Source: Planctomycetota bacterium (GTDB lineage Bacteria; Planctomycetota; Planctomycetia; Pirellulales; Pirellulaceae). Taken from it: DNA of 36,162 nucleotides. How positions within the stretch are numbered: the stretch's first letter is position 1; each line of letters starts with the position of its first letter. The stretch lies in NCBI GenBank assembly GCA_014584305.1, contig JACTND010000239.1, forward strand, positions 1 through 36,162. Reading direction: 5' to 3'. The position numbers and the translations under genes are program-made. The notes below the pieces were generated by a model. That model did no database searches and had not been told where the DNA came from. It was given only the letters and a program-made list of their open reading frames with translations. Positions 8,015 through 15,432 of the stretch are shown here, piece by piece.

Positions 8015-10675
8015 ATGGCCAAGAAAACTGCAGTCGCCGACAAAAACGTGTATTACTTTGGTCGGACCAAAATTGATGGAAAGGGGCTCAACAAACAGAT
8101 CCTGGGAGGCAAAGGATTCAATTTGGTGGAAATGACTAGCTTGGGTCTGCCGGTTCCTCCCGGATTCACCATCACGACTCTCGTCTGCGACGCCTATTAC
8201 AAACAAGGCAAGAAACTCCCCGCGGCCCTGATGGACGACGTCCGCCGCAATGTGGCCCTCTTGGAAAAAGAATTGGGGAAAAAGTTTGGCGACGACCACA
8301 ACCCGTTGTTGGTATCCGTCCGCAGCGGCGCGGCTGCTTCCATGCCGGGCATGATGGATACCGTGTTGAATTTGGGGCTGACCGACAAGTCGGTGGCAGG
8401 TTTGGCCAAAGCCACCGGAAATGAACGATTCGCGTACGATCTTTATCGCCGCTTGATCAACATGTTTGGCGACGTGGTGATGGAAGTCCACCACGACCAT
8501 TTTGAAGCCGCCTTTGTGAAAATCAAGAAGAAGTACAACGCGATCGCCGACACGGAGGTGCCGACGGTGGGTATGAAGGAGTTGTGCGCGGAATACCTGA
8601 AGATTTATGAGAAGGCTACGCGGCAAAAGTTCCCACAAGATCCCTTTAAGCAATTGGAACTGGCGATTGAGGCGGTATTTAAGAGTTGGAACGCGCCCCG
8701 CGCTATCAGCTACCGGCAACACGAGAACATTCGCGGGCTGTTGGGAACGGCGGTCAATGTCCAATCGATGGCCTATGGAAATATGGGGGATGACTCGGGA
8801 ACCGGTGTTGCCTTTACGCGCAATCCGGCGACCGGTGAGAATCGGTTCTACGGCGAGTTCCTGATCAACGCGCAGGGCGAAGACGTCGTCGCTGGCATTC
8901 GCACGCCGGTGTCGGTGGACGAGATGCCCAAATGGAACAAGAGTATTTACCAACAACTTTTGGATGTGAAGAAGATTTTGGAAAATCACTATCGCGATAT
9001 GCAGGACATCGAGTTTACCATCGAGCGCGGCAAACTCTATATGTTGCAAACGCGGAATGGCAAGCGCACGGCGGCGGCGGCAGTCAAAATCGCTTGCGAT
9101 ATGGTGCGCGAAAAGCTGATCGACGAGAAAACAGCCGTCTTGCGAATTCCAGCCGGCGATCTTCATCAATTGCTGTTGCCAAGTTTTGATTTGAAGGTGA
9201 AAGCGAAAACGCCGATCCTGGCCAAAGGATTGCCAGCTTCGCCCGGCGCTGCCGTGGGTCGCTTGGCGTTTACGGCCGCCGAGGCGGTAGAAAGGACCAA
9301 GGGAGGAGAGACTGTTTTACTGGTTCGGAAAGAGACCAGCCCAGAAGATATTGACGGCATGCATTGCGCGGCGGGTATTTTGACCAGCACGGGAGGAATG
9401 ACGAGTCATGCGGCCGTCGTGGCCCGTGGCTGGGGACGGTGCTGCGTCGTGGGCGCCGGCGCGCTGGAAATCGACGAAAAGTCGCGCAAAGTTTCGGTCA
9501 ACGGCAAAGTATTGTCTCCTGCCGATACCATTTCCATCGACGGCTCAACGGGTGAGGTAATGGCTGGTGCCCTGCCTCGCGTCGAACCGGAATTGTCGGC
9601 CGACTTTTTCAAGATCATGAAATGGTCGGACAAGTACCGCAAACTTAAAGTCCGAACGAATGCGGACAAGCCGGAGGACGCGCATCGCGCTCGTGAATTC
9701 GGCGCAGAAGGGATTGGCTTGTGCCGAACGGAACACATGTTTTTCGAGGAAGACCGCATTACGGCCATGCGCGAGATGATTTTAGCGCGCGATGAAGCAG
9801 CCCGCCGGCAGGCGTTAAAGAAACTCCTCCCCTTCCAACGCCGCGACTTCGAAGGAATTTTCAAAGCCATGCACGGATTGCCGGTCACGATTCGCTTGCT
9901 CGATCCGCCATTGCATGAATTCTTGCCCCATGAGCCGAAGGGACAAGAACAAGTGGCCCGCGAGTTGGGCGTGCCCGCCGCCGAAATTCAACGTCGCGTG
10001 TCTCAGCTGCATGAAATGAATCCCATGCTCGGCCATCGCGGCTGCCGGTTGAGCATTACATTTCCAGAAATCCTGGAAATGCAGGTGACGGCGATTGTCG
10101 AGGCGGCAATCAATTGCCGCAGCAAGAAAATCGACGCCCGCGCCGAGATTATGATCCCGCTGATCGGGACGGTACGCGAATTGGAGTTCCTCAAAGTGCG
10201 TGCCGAAGAGACCGTCGCCAAAGTCAAGCAAGCCAAGAAGTTTACCGGCAAATTACCGATCTTGATTGGCACGATGATTGAAATCCCGCGGGCCACGTTA
10301 GTGGCCGAAGAGATCGCGCGACATGCGGAATTCTTCAGCTTTGGGACCAACGATTTGACCCAAATGACTTTCGGATTCAGTCGCGACGACATCGGAACGT
10401 TCCTGCCGGATTATTTGGAGAAGGAGATTTTGCACGACGATCCGTTCGTAACCATTGATCCGGCGGGCGTCGGCGAGTTGATGAAATTGGGCGTCGAGCG
10501 TGGGAAACGCGGGCGTGCGGACTTGAAGATCGGTATTTGCGGGGAGCACGGCGGCGATCCTCGTTCGATCGAGCTGTGCCATCGATTGGGAATGGACTAT
10601 GTGAGCTGTTCTCCATTCCGCGTTCCGACGGCGCGATTGAGCGCGGCCCAAGCCGCCCTGCGAGAGGGTGATTGA
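8015..10675 (+). CDS. ppdK: Pyruvate, phosphate dikinase
   Basis: PPDK interconverts pyruvate + ATP + Pi with phosphoenolpyruvate + AMP + PPi. At 886 aa it is full length. The N-terminal ATP-grasp part is clear (LGGKGFNLVEM, PVPPGFTITT, VSVRSGAAASMPGMMDTVLNLG). The central swivelling phosphohistidine domain has GGMTSHAAVVARGWG (~460), with the catalytic His in TSHAA. The C-terminal TIM-barrel PEP domain shows LCRTEHMFF, FGTNDLTQMTFGFSRDD and the catalytic Cys in GICGEHGGDP (~840). The ATG at 8015 fits the family N-terminus (VYYFG). An 86-bp gap separates it from the glycerate kinase, and the TPR gene follows 3 bp later. It likely serves gluconeogenic PEP formation or PPi-linked glycolysis; the direction cannot be told from sequence. 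Confidence 0.96.
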   Translation: MAKKTAVADKNVYYFGRTKIDGKGLNKQILGGKGFNLVEMTSLGLPVPPGFTITTLVCDAYYKQGKKLPAALMDDVRRNVALLEKELGKKFGDDHNPLLVSVRSGAAASMPGMMDTVLNLGLTDKSVAGLAKATGNERFAYDLYRRLINMFGDVVMEVHHDHFEAAFVKIKKKYNAIADTEVPTVGMKELCAEYLKIYEKATRQKFPQDPFKQLELAIEAVFKSWNAPRAISYRQHENIRGLLGTAVNVQSMAYGNMGDDSGTGVAFTRNPATGENRFYGEFLINAQGEDVVAGIRTPVSVDEMPKWNKSIYQQLLDVKKILENHYRDMQDIEFTIERGKLYMLQTRNGKRTAAAAVKIACDMVREKLIDEKTAVLRIPAGDLHQLLLPSFDLKVKAKTPILAKGLPASPGAAVGRLAFTAAEAVERTKGGETVLLVRKETSPEDIDGMHCAAGILTSTGGMTSHAAVVARGWGRCCVVGAGALEIDEKSRKVSVNGKVLSPADTISIDGSTGEVMAGALPRVEPELSADFFKIMKWSDKYRKLKVRTNADKPEDAHRAREFGAEGIGLCRTEHMFFEEDRITAMREMILARDEAARRQALKKLLPFQRRDFEGIFKAMHGLPVTIRLLDPPLHEFLPHEPKGQEQVARELGVPAAEIQRRVSQLHEMNPMLGHRGCRLSITFPEILEMQVTAIVEAAINCRSKKIDARAEIMIPLIGTVRELEFLKVRAEETVAKVKQAKKFTGKLPILIGTMIEIPRATLVAEEIARHAEFFSFGTNDLTQMTFGFSRDDIGTFLPDYLEKEILHDDPFVTIDPAGVGELMKLGVERGKRGRADLKIGICGEHGGDPRSIELCHRLGMDYVSCSPFRVPTARLSAAQAALREGD

Positions 10676-10678
10676 ACC

Positions 10679-11011
10679 ATGGTGTCTCCCGAAGTTTTAG
10701 CCCTTGAAAAGGAAGCCGACGCCTTGCGGCAGCAGAATCGATGGCTCGAGGCGATCGAAGTGCTGCAGCGGGCCTTGGCCATCGACGAGTCTTTTGTACG
10801 GGCCCATTTAGGGTTGGCCGTCTTATACCACCGTGTCGGCGACCCCGAATTAGCCTGTCGCCACGCGGAACGCGCCTGTGAATTAGAACCAACGGACGCC
10901 TTCAACTTCACAGCGTTGAGCGTCACATATCAACGGGCCTTCGAAGCAACCGGCGATCAAAACTACATTTACAAGGCTGAAATGGCAATGGCCCGCAGCC
11001 GGGGAGCGTAA
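10679..11011 (+). CDS. Small tetratricopeptide-repeat protein
   Basis: A 110-residue, mostly helical protein with about two and a half TPR units: ALRQQNRWLEAIEVLQRALAI (~13-33), FVRAHLGLAVLYHRVGDPEL (~37-56) and DAFNFTALSVTYQRAFEATGD. There is no signal peptide or membrane segment, so it is cytoplasmic. TPR folds bind partner proteins. It begins 3 bp after the ppdK stop and is almost certainly co-translated with it, so the dikinase or another enzyme of the operon is a plausible partner, by context only. Similar small TPR proteins next to ppdK would support this. Confidence 0.85.
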   Translation: MVSPEVLALEKEADALRQQNRWLEAIEVLQRALAIDESFVRAHLGLAVLYHRVGDPELACRHAERACELEPTDAFNFTALSVTYQRAFEATGDQNYIYKAEMAMARSRGA

Positions 11012-11039
11012 TCGTTCGGCGGAAGCTGCGAGATCGCCG

Positions 11040-11615
11040 ATGGACATCGCTCCACTACCGATCGGATTTTACGCTCGATCCACGATCGATGTGGCGCGGG
11101 AGTTGATCGGCTGCCACTTAGTTCGCCGCGTCGGCGGCCGCCTCTTGGTGGGTTTAATTGTCGAAACCGAAGCGTATTTGCCGCGCGGAGATTCTGCGTC
11201 GCATGGCTATCGCGGTCGCACCAATTCAAATGCATCGATGTTTGGCCGCCCGGGATTGAGTTACGTCTATCCCATCCATGCGAAGTGGTGTTTCAATGTC
11301 GTGACGGATCGGGAAGGCGTTCCGGCGGCAGTCTTGATCCGCGGCATCGAGCCATCACTGGGGATTGCCGCGATGATCCGCAATCGCGGTTTAACAACGG
11401 CCGGCGGTGTGATTGCCAGCGGACCAGCGCGATTGTGTCAGGCGTTGCTGATCGATCGGAGCTTTGATGGTTGGGATTTGACTGTCGGACGCCGTTTGTG
11501 GATTCAGTCGGGCGACAAAGACCGGGGCTCCTTTCGCACCATCCGCACGCCGCGTATTGGCGTCACGTCTGCCCAGCACCGCCGTTTGCGATTTGTCCGC
11601 GTCGCTAATGGATGA
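11040..11615 (+). CDS. 3-methyladenine DNA glycosylase, Mpg/AAG family
   Basis: This monofunctional base-excision-repair enzyme removes alkylated purines (3-methyladenine, hypoxanthine) from DNA. Family motifs run in order: an N-terminal FYARSTIDVARELIGCHLVR, the catalytic stretch IVETEAYLPRGDSASHGYRGRT (catalytic Glu in VETEAY, ~40) and MFGRPGLSYVYPIHAKWCFNVV with the Asn/Tyr base-pocket region. A C-terminal TPRIGVTSAQHRRLRFV follows. At 191 aa it has bacterial family length. It begins 28 bp after the TPR gene on the same strand, possibly the last gene of the operon, although the function is unrelated. Convergent with the isomerase-like gene; no clear terminator hairpin was seen between them. 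Confidence 0.93.
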   Translation: MDIAPLPIGFYARSTIDVARELIGCHLVRRVGGRLLVGLIVETEAYLPRGDSASHGYRGRTNSNASMFGRPGLSYVYPIHAKWCFNVVTDREGVPAAVLIRGIEPSLGIAAMIRNRGLTTAGGVIASGPARLCQALLIDRSFDGWDLTVGRRLWIQSGDKDRGSFRTIRTPRIGVTSAQHRRLRFVRVANG

Positions 11616-11696
11616 TCTGGAAGGCCGCTGGAAGACCTTGACGGTTACCAAGCGCAGAATTGCTTCTGCATCACCCTTGCCAGTTGGTCAAAGAGA

Positions 11697-12449
11697 TTAA
11701 ACGAGCAAACTTTCCAATAACAAGCGTAGCTTTCGAAGCTCGCCGAAGTGATACACGTCAGTTTCCGGAACAATCTCAATCACCAAGGCGCGGTTGTATT
11801 TGGCCTGTGCCAACTGGGCGATCAGTCGTCCGAAATCAACGATTCCTTGGCCGACGCGGACTTGCAGGTGCTCCTTGTTGGAATCGCGCAAATAGACGTT
11901 CTGCACATACGGCAACAATTTCTCGTAATTTACCGGGCGTTCGTGGCGGAAAATGTATTGGCTGGGGTCCAGCGCCAACCCGACTCCCTTCACATGCCCA
12001 CAAATGACCGAAACGGTGTCCACGTCGCCGGACAATCGGCCATATTGGCTGCGCATTCCCACGCGCACGCCATGTTGCTCGGCGATTTGGGCCAAGCGTT
12101 TGAATTTTTCGACTTCTTCGTTGAATGGTGTCCCCAGTTCCGCACTCGGGACGGTCAGTGAAACCACCCGCACGGCTTTAGCCAATTGGCAGCACCGTTC
12201 AAACTGTTGAAAATACTCCTCGCCAGTGGTGGCAAAGTCCAAACTGAATCCAGTGACATCCATGCGGCGTACGGAATTGCAGGTCAACACCGCATGATCA
12301 AAATCTTCGACAACCTGGCTGGGCCGGAGATGAGCACCATGTTCGTGGATGGCAATTTCGATGCTGGCAAATTCCAGATCAGAGATTTTCTCGATTGCTT
12401 CGTCAAACGGCAAATCGGGGAAACACGCTGTCGAGGCAGCAACAAACAC
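11697..12449 (-). CDS. Sugar-phosphate isomerase/epimerase-like TIM-barrel protein
   Basis: A protein of the AP-endonuclease-2-like TIM-barrel superfamily (xylose isomerase-like), which covers sugar isomerases, epimerases and inosose dehydratases. Seen are FASIEIAIHEHGAHLRPSQV (strand 2 and loop), GMRSQYGRLSGDVDTV, VGLALDPSQYIFRHERPVNYEKLLPYVQNVYLRDSN and a final VIEIVPETDVYHFGELRKLR. Candidate metal ligands Glu, Asp, His and Glu can be placed but not proved. The GTG at 12449 is preferred as start: a perfect AAAGGAG lies 8 nt before it, giving MFVAASTACFPDLP, and homologous proteins tend to begin just there. The ATG at 12473 has no Shine-Dalgarno sequence. The substrate is unknown. It is divergent from the DUF1571 gene, with a perfect inverted repeat between them. 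Confidence 0.85.
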   Translation of the reverse strand: MFVAASTACFPDLPFDEAIEKISDLEFASIEIAIHEHGAHLRPSQVVEDFDHAVLTCNSVRRMDVTGFSLDFATTGEEYFQQFERCCQLAKAVRVVSLTVPSAELGTPFNEEVEKFKRLAQIAEQHGVRVGMRSQYGRLSGDVDTVSVICGHVKGVGLALDPSQYIFRHERPVNYEKLLPYVQNVYLRDSNKEHLQVRVGQGIVDFGRLIAQLAQAKYNRALVIEIVPETDVYHFGELRKLRLLLESLLV

Positions 12450-12497
12450 TTCGTCAACTCCTTTCAGATCCATTCATCGGCCCGCGGGTCGCAGCGG

Positions 12498-12526
12498 GGC
12501 AGTGCTCAGCTTACGTGAGCACTGCC
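12498..12526. repeat. Perfect 11-bp inverted repeat in a divergent promoter region
   Basis: GGCAGTGCTCA at 12498-12508 pairs perfectly with TGAGCACTGCC at 12516-12526, with a 7-nt loop. No T-run follows on either strand, so it is not a standard terminator. It lies between two divergent starts (12449 and 12609). It may be an operator for a dimeric regulator or an mRNA leader hairpin for either gene. Confidence 0.6.
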
Positions 12527-12608
12527 AAATTGACAATGCCACGCGCGGCGCTTTGTGGTATCATGAGGTAACTCACTACGTGGTGATGTTGGAGATTTGA
12601 ACGCCGCA

Positions 12609-13637
12609 ATGAATGATTCGTTATCACACCCCACCTTGGACAGCGCGCCCAGCGCTGCGCATCTGCCGAATCGCCGCCGCAAATGGGGCCGCACGCTGTT
12701 GCTGGCTCTGGTCGGCTTGGTGCTGCTGGCATGTTTGTATTACGGTGCCGCAATGGCCTGGCAACAGTGGCTGGCTGAAAAAGTCGATCCCGAACTGCGG
12801 CGGCTGTCGGAAATTGCGCACGGAGCGGACGATTCCGCAGAGGCAATTGATCTGCCGGGGATGCTGGCCGGTTTGTCGCAGGCGACGATTGACACGGCGG
12901 AACACCCGTTGATTCCTGTCCTGGAAATCGCAGAAGCTGCCAAGCGATATATCGACGAAGAGATTCGCGACTATACGGCCATTATGATCAATCAAGTCCG
13001 CGTCGGATCGCGCCCCATTCGCGACGAGCAGTTCATGTTCTGCAAAATCCGTCATCGCCAGGTGGATGCGGATGGGCGGCAGACACCATTCAGCATCTAT
13101 ACTCGCTTCATTGCCCCGCAGAACGTTTTGGGGCAGGAAGCCATTTGGGTGGAGGGCAAAAACAACGGCAAGATCGTCGCCCATGCCACGGGGTTGTTAA
13201 ACGTTACCCGTTTTTGGCTTGACCCCGAAGGCCCCATTGCCATGGAAGGTAACCTGCATCCGATGTATGAAATGGGCTTCGCGCGATTTTTGGATATTCT
13301 TCTGGAAAAAGGAAAACGTGATCGCGATTGCCAGGATTGCCAAGTCACATTGACGCGCAACATTACCATTGACGATCGCCCATGTTTACTGTTGGAGGTG
13401 AGACATCCGGAACAGAAAGGTGCCATAGACTTTCACATTGCGCGGATCTACATCGACATCGGACATCAAATTCCGATTGGTTATGAAGGCTACCTGTGGC
13501 CCGAGAAACCAGGCGATCCGCCGGTCCTTATCGAAAAGTACTTGTACACGCAGATTCAATTGAACGTCGGTTTAACAGACCTGGATTTCGACCCCGACAA
13601 TCCGGATTACGATTACCCTGGCAAACCGCGCCGGTAA
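12609..13637 (+). CDS. DUF1571 family membrane-anchored protein
   Basis: This is a DUF1571 protein, a family of unknown function frequent in Planctomycetota. The N-terminus is basic, then has one membrane segment (about 22-42, TLLLALVGLVLLACLYYGAA). The rest would face the periplasm. Family motifs are DYTAIMINQVRVG (~118), QTPFSIYTRFIAPQNVLGQEAIWVEGKNNGKIVAHATG (~160-195) and DPEGPIAMEGNLHPMYEMGF (~203). The C-terminal half (IDFHIARIYID, PIGYEGYLWPEK, TQIQLNVGLTDLDFDPDNP) ends with the usual Asp-rich stretch. The fold resembles lipoprotein-carrier-like half-barrels such as LolA, but that comparison is an inference. The ATG at 12609 is chosen over an in-frame TTG at 12597, because GGAG (12591-12594) is too close to the TTG. 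Confidence 0.9.
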   Translation: MNDSLSHPTLDSAPSAAHLPNRRRKWGRTLLLALVGLVLLACLYYGAAMAWQQWLAEKVDPELRRLSEIAHGADDSAEAIDLPGMLAGLSQATIDTAEHPLIPVLEIAEAAKRYIDEEIRDYTAIMINQVRVGSRPIRDEQFMFCKIRHRQVDADGRQTPFSIYTRFIAPQNVLGQEAIWVEGKNNGKIVAHATGLLNVTRFWLDPEGPIAMEGNLHPMYEMGFARFLDILLEKGKRDRDCQDCQVTLTRNITIDDRPCLLLEVRHPEQKGAIDFHIARIYIDIGHQIPIGYEGYLWPEKPGDPPVLIEKYLYTQIQLNVGLTDLDFDPDNPDYDYPGKPRR

Positions 13638-13656
13638 CGCTTGGCCGGTCTTATTA

Positions 13657-14664
13657 TTGGGACGTGGAACAATTGTAAGCGAGAGTTACCGCGACGGAGA
13701 CAAGATCCATTATCGACCTGCTGAAACTATCTCTATGAAACGGGCGGCGGCTGTTGTTGGCTCAACCCCCGCGCACGTGCGCTGGTCCTTGGAAGTGACA
13801 TGTTCACTGCGCCGCGCGCCAGGTAATGATTTACCAACAAGCGTGTTTCGCCAATTGCGGTCCTTGAGCGAACTTACACGCGCCCAGCAGCAAAGTCGGG
13901 TTTGCGACGGGATTGCCTGGGCACGCGACGCTCTCGACGATCGCTGCGCGTCGGGAGGAAATCACGATGCGGAGATGCTTCCAATACCGCCTCCGTACGG
14001 ATTCCTGATTGAAGAAGTTTTCACGGCCTACGGCGGTCGCAGCAACCTTGACCAGGCATGTACCGCTTGCCCCGCCAACACATGGAATTGCGCCGGCGCT
14101 TGGGCCGGATGTTTCGGATGTATCGCAGCACAAAGCATGCCCGCGGACCAAGGCGAGAAATGGGACTTGTTTGCCTGGCTCGATGAACACGGTGTATCGA
14201 TCGACTGGGGACATTGGGAACGGCTCGGCATGACTGTGACTCATCCGCGCTGGTATGGATTGTGGGTAGTCGATCCCCTGCCCGCGGATGTGTTGGAAAT
14301 TCTGGTGTCCTGGGCCTGGAAGGTGCGACAAACGGTCCAAAGCGTGCCGAACCTGTTGTTGGATATTACCATGTTTGAGCGCGCTTGTCGCACTGCGCGT
14401 GAACAGTCGATTCCTCTGCGCGTCGAGAGTTTTCCCCCCGGCAAGTCCGACGGAGTTCATTGGTTCATCCCAGCGTATTGCCAATGGTGCCGGGCGCCGC
14501 GCATCGGACGTTCGACAATTTGCCCCACCTGCCGTCGCGACGCACCGATCATCGGCCCGCAGAAGCGACGCGTCTTGGGTCGGCGACCCTACCTTAACCT
14601 GGAAACCATTTTGGGTGCCGGCGCTGCCCGGGCGGCGTACGCGCGCTACCGTCGCAATAATTGA
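13657..14664 (+). CDS. Unknown protein with two cysteine clusters
   Basis: I do not recognise this 335-residue protein. It has no signal peptide or membrane segment and is rich in Trp and Cys. One cluster reads ACTACPANTWNCAGAWAGCFGC (~residues 131-152), with five Cys in a CxxC-x6-C-x6-CxxC arrangement. The second, CQWCRAPRIGRSTICPTC (~277-294), is CxxC-x11-CxxC, the pattern of a zinc ribbon. A hydrophobic Trp-rich part (VSIDWGHWERLGMTVTHPRWYGLWVVDPLP) lies between them. The start is uncertain: a TTG at 13657 or an ATG at 13735, neither with a clear Shine-Dalgarno site. It follows the DUF1571 gene by 19 bp and ends before a strong terminator hairpin. The cysteine layout suggests zinc or an iron-sulfur centre; the function is open. 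Confidence 0.75.
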   Translation: MGRGTIVSESYRDGDKIHYRPAETISMKRAAAVVGSTPAHVRWSLEVTCSLRRAPGNDLPTSVFRQLRSLSELTRAQQQSRVCDGIAWARDALDDRCASGGNHDAEMLPIPPPYGFLIEEVFTAYGGRSNLDQACTACPANTWNCAGAWAGCFGCIAAQSMPADQGEKWDLFAWLDEHGVSIDWGHWERLGMTVTHPRWYGLWVVDPLPADVLEILVSWAWKVRQTVQSVPNLLLDITMFERACRTAREQSIPLRVESFPPGKSDGVHWFIPAYCQWCRAPRIGRSTICPTCRRDAPIIGPQKRRVLGRRPYLNLETILGAGAARAAYARYRRNN

Positions 14665-14802
14665 TCAGTTAAGCGATTTGGTGCCACCCACTTATTGGAT
14701 AGCCAATAATGGCCATTCCGGGTGGAAAACCCAGGAACTAGCCTCTTTTCTCGACGTCAGGTCAAACATCTTGATAACGGCGCGCCGATCGAAGCAGAAC
14801 AG

Positions 14803-14833
14803 AAAAAAGGCAACCGCCATGCGGTTGCCTTTT
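14803..14833. terminator. Bidirectional Rho-independent terminator
   Basis: A perfect 13-bp stem (AAAAGGCAACCGC at 14805-14817 with GCGGTTGCCTTTT at 14821-14833) closes a 3-nt loop. Runs of T follow the GC core on both strands. It lies between the convergent Cys-cluster gene (ends 14664) and csrA (ends 14903) and should stop transcription from both sides. Confidence 0.9.
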
Positions 14834-14902
14834 CGTATTACGATGATTCGATGCACTACACGGGATCATCCCGAGAACGCCTGCCTGTCGTGAAGACCAG
14901 TA

Positions 14903-15094
14903 TCACGCCACGGCGAGTTGTTCGCCCCCGCTAACCGCGGGAGTGGGCAGCTCCAATTCATGTCGCAGGATCAACATGTCCGCTGGGGCTTCGATCCCCA
15001 ATCGGACCCGATCGCCAGAAATGCGGACGATCGTCAGCACAATCGAATCGCCAAGTTTTATCTTTTCGCTTTCCTTCCTGGAAAGAACGAGCAT
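14903..15094 (-). CDS. csrA: Carbon storage regulator CsrA
   Basis: CsrA is a small dimeric RNA-binding protein that controls translation and stability of mRNAs carrying GGA motifs. The sequence is canonical: MLVLSRKESEKIKLG at the start, IVLTIVRISGDRVRLGIEAP in the middle (with the RNA-binding Arg before LGIEAP) and ILRHEL near the end. Length is 63 aa. The ATG at 15094 gives the universal MLVLSRK start and follows a very strong GGAGGAGG at 8 nt spacing; an upstream in-frame codon at 15112 is not needed. That GGA-rich Shine-Dalgarno is itself a possible CsrA site, so autoregulation is plausible. There are no flagellar genes such as fliW next to it; its neighbour is a conserved small protein. 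Confidence 0.96.
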   Translation of the reverse strand: MLVLSRKESEKIKLGDSIVLTIVRISGDRVRLGIEAPADMLILRHELELPTPAVSGGEQLAVA

Positions 15095-15129
15095 TTGGAA
15101 AACCTCCTCCAAATCGTTGTGAGTCGTCG

Positions 15130-15432
15130 CTATACGGCCACTAACTCCGAGTCAGCATCCAGAACTTCCGCCAAAGCGGTTTTCTGAATTTTCTCGCCCG
15201 ACGAGCCATAAAAAATGACCGAGTTGGAGACAGCTTCCCAGACCGCCATCAGTTTTACACTGCGCGGACCATGCAAACAGAACAGTATGCCGCATTTCTT
15301 TCCGCATCGTATGAGTATCCGTTCAGTGATCTGGAAAATTCCATCCTCGAAATCATTTAGTTGACACAGCGTGCGAGATACAAATTGTTTCAGTTGAATC
15401 AAATTGTCTATCTCTACGCGATCTTGCCGCAT
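15130..15432 (-). CDS. Small conserved protein upstream of csrA
   Basis: This 100-residue cytoplasmic protein lies directly upstream of csrA, 35 bp away and on the same strand, so the two probably form an operon. It contains LIQLKQFVSRTLCQLNDFEDG, then FQITERILIRCGKKCGILFCLHGPRSVKLMAVWE and VIFYGSSGEKIQKTAL. The alternating hydrophobic pattern suggests an alpha/beta fold with a central sheet. It resembles small hypothetical proteins I associate with csrA in planctomycetes, but I cannot give a family name. The ATG at 15432 is preferred; GAGGAG lies 12 nt upstream, and a TTG at 15441 is also possible. It might be a planctomycete counterpart to the FliW-type antagonists of CsrA; this is speculation from position only. 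Confidence 0.75.
   Translation of the reverse strand: MRQDRVEIDNLIQLKQFVSRTLCQLNDFEDGIFQITERILIRCGKKCGILFCLHGPRSVKLMAVWEAVSNSVIFYGSSGEKIQKTALAEVLDADSELVAV

Noticed and set aside
7925-9169. 414-residue minus-strand ORF opposite ppdK
   Set aside because: Long shadow frame of a strongly coding gene; His/Arg-rich with no recognisable motif.
9406-10392. Minus-strand ORFs opposite the 3' half of ppdK
   Set aside because: Shadow frames; PPDK catalytic motifs are continuous on the plus strand.
12624-13184. 186-residue minus-strand ORF opposite DUF1571
   Set aside because: Shadow of a gene with clear family motifs.
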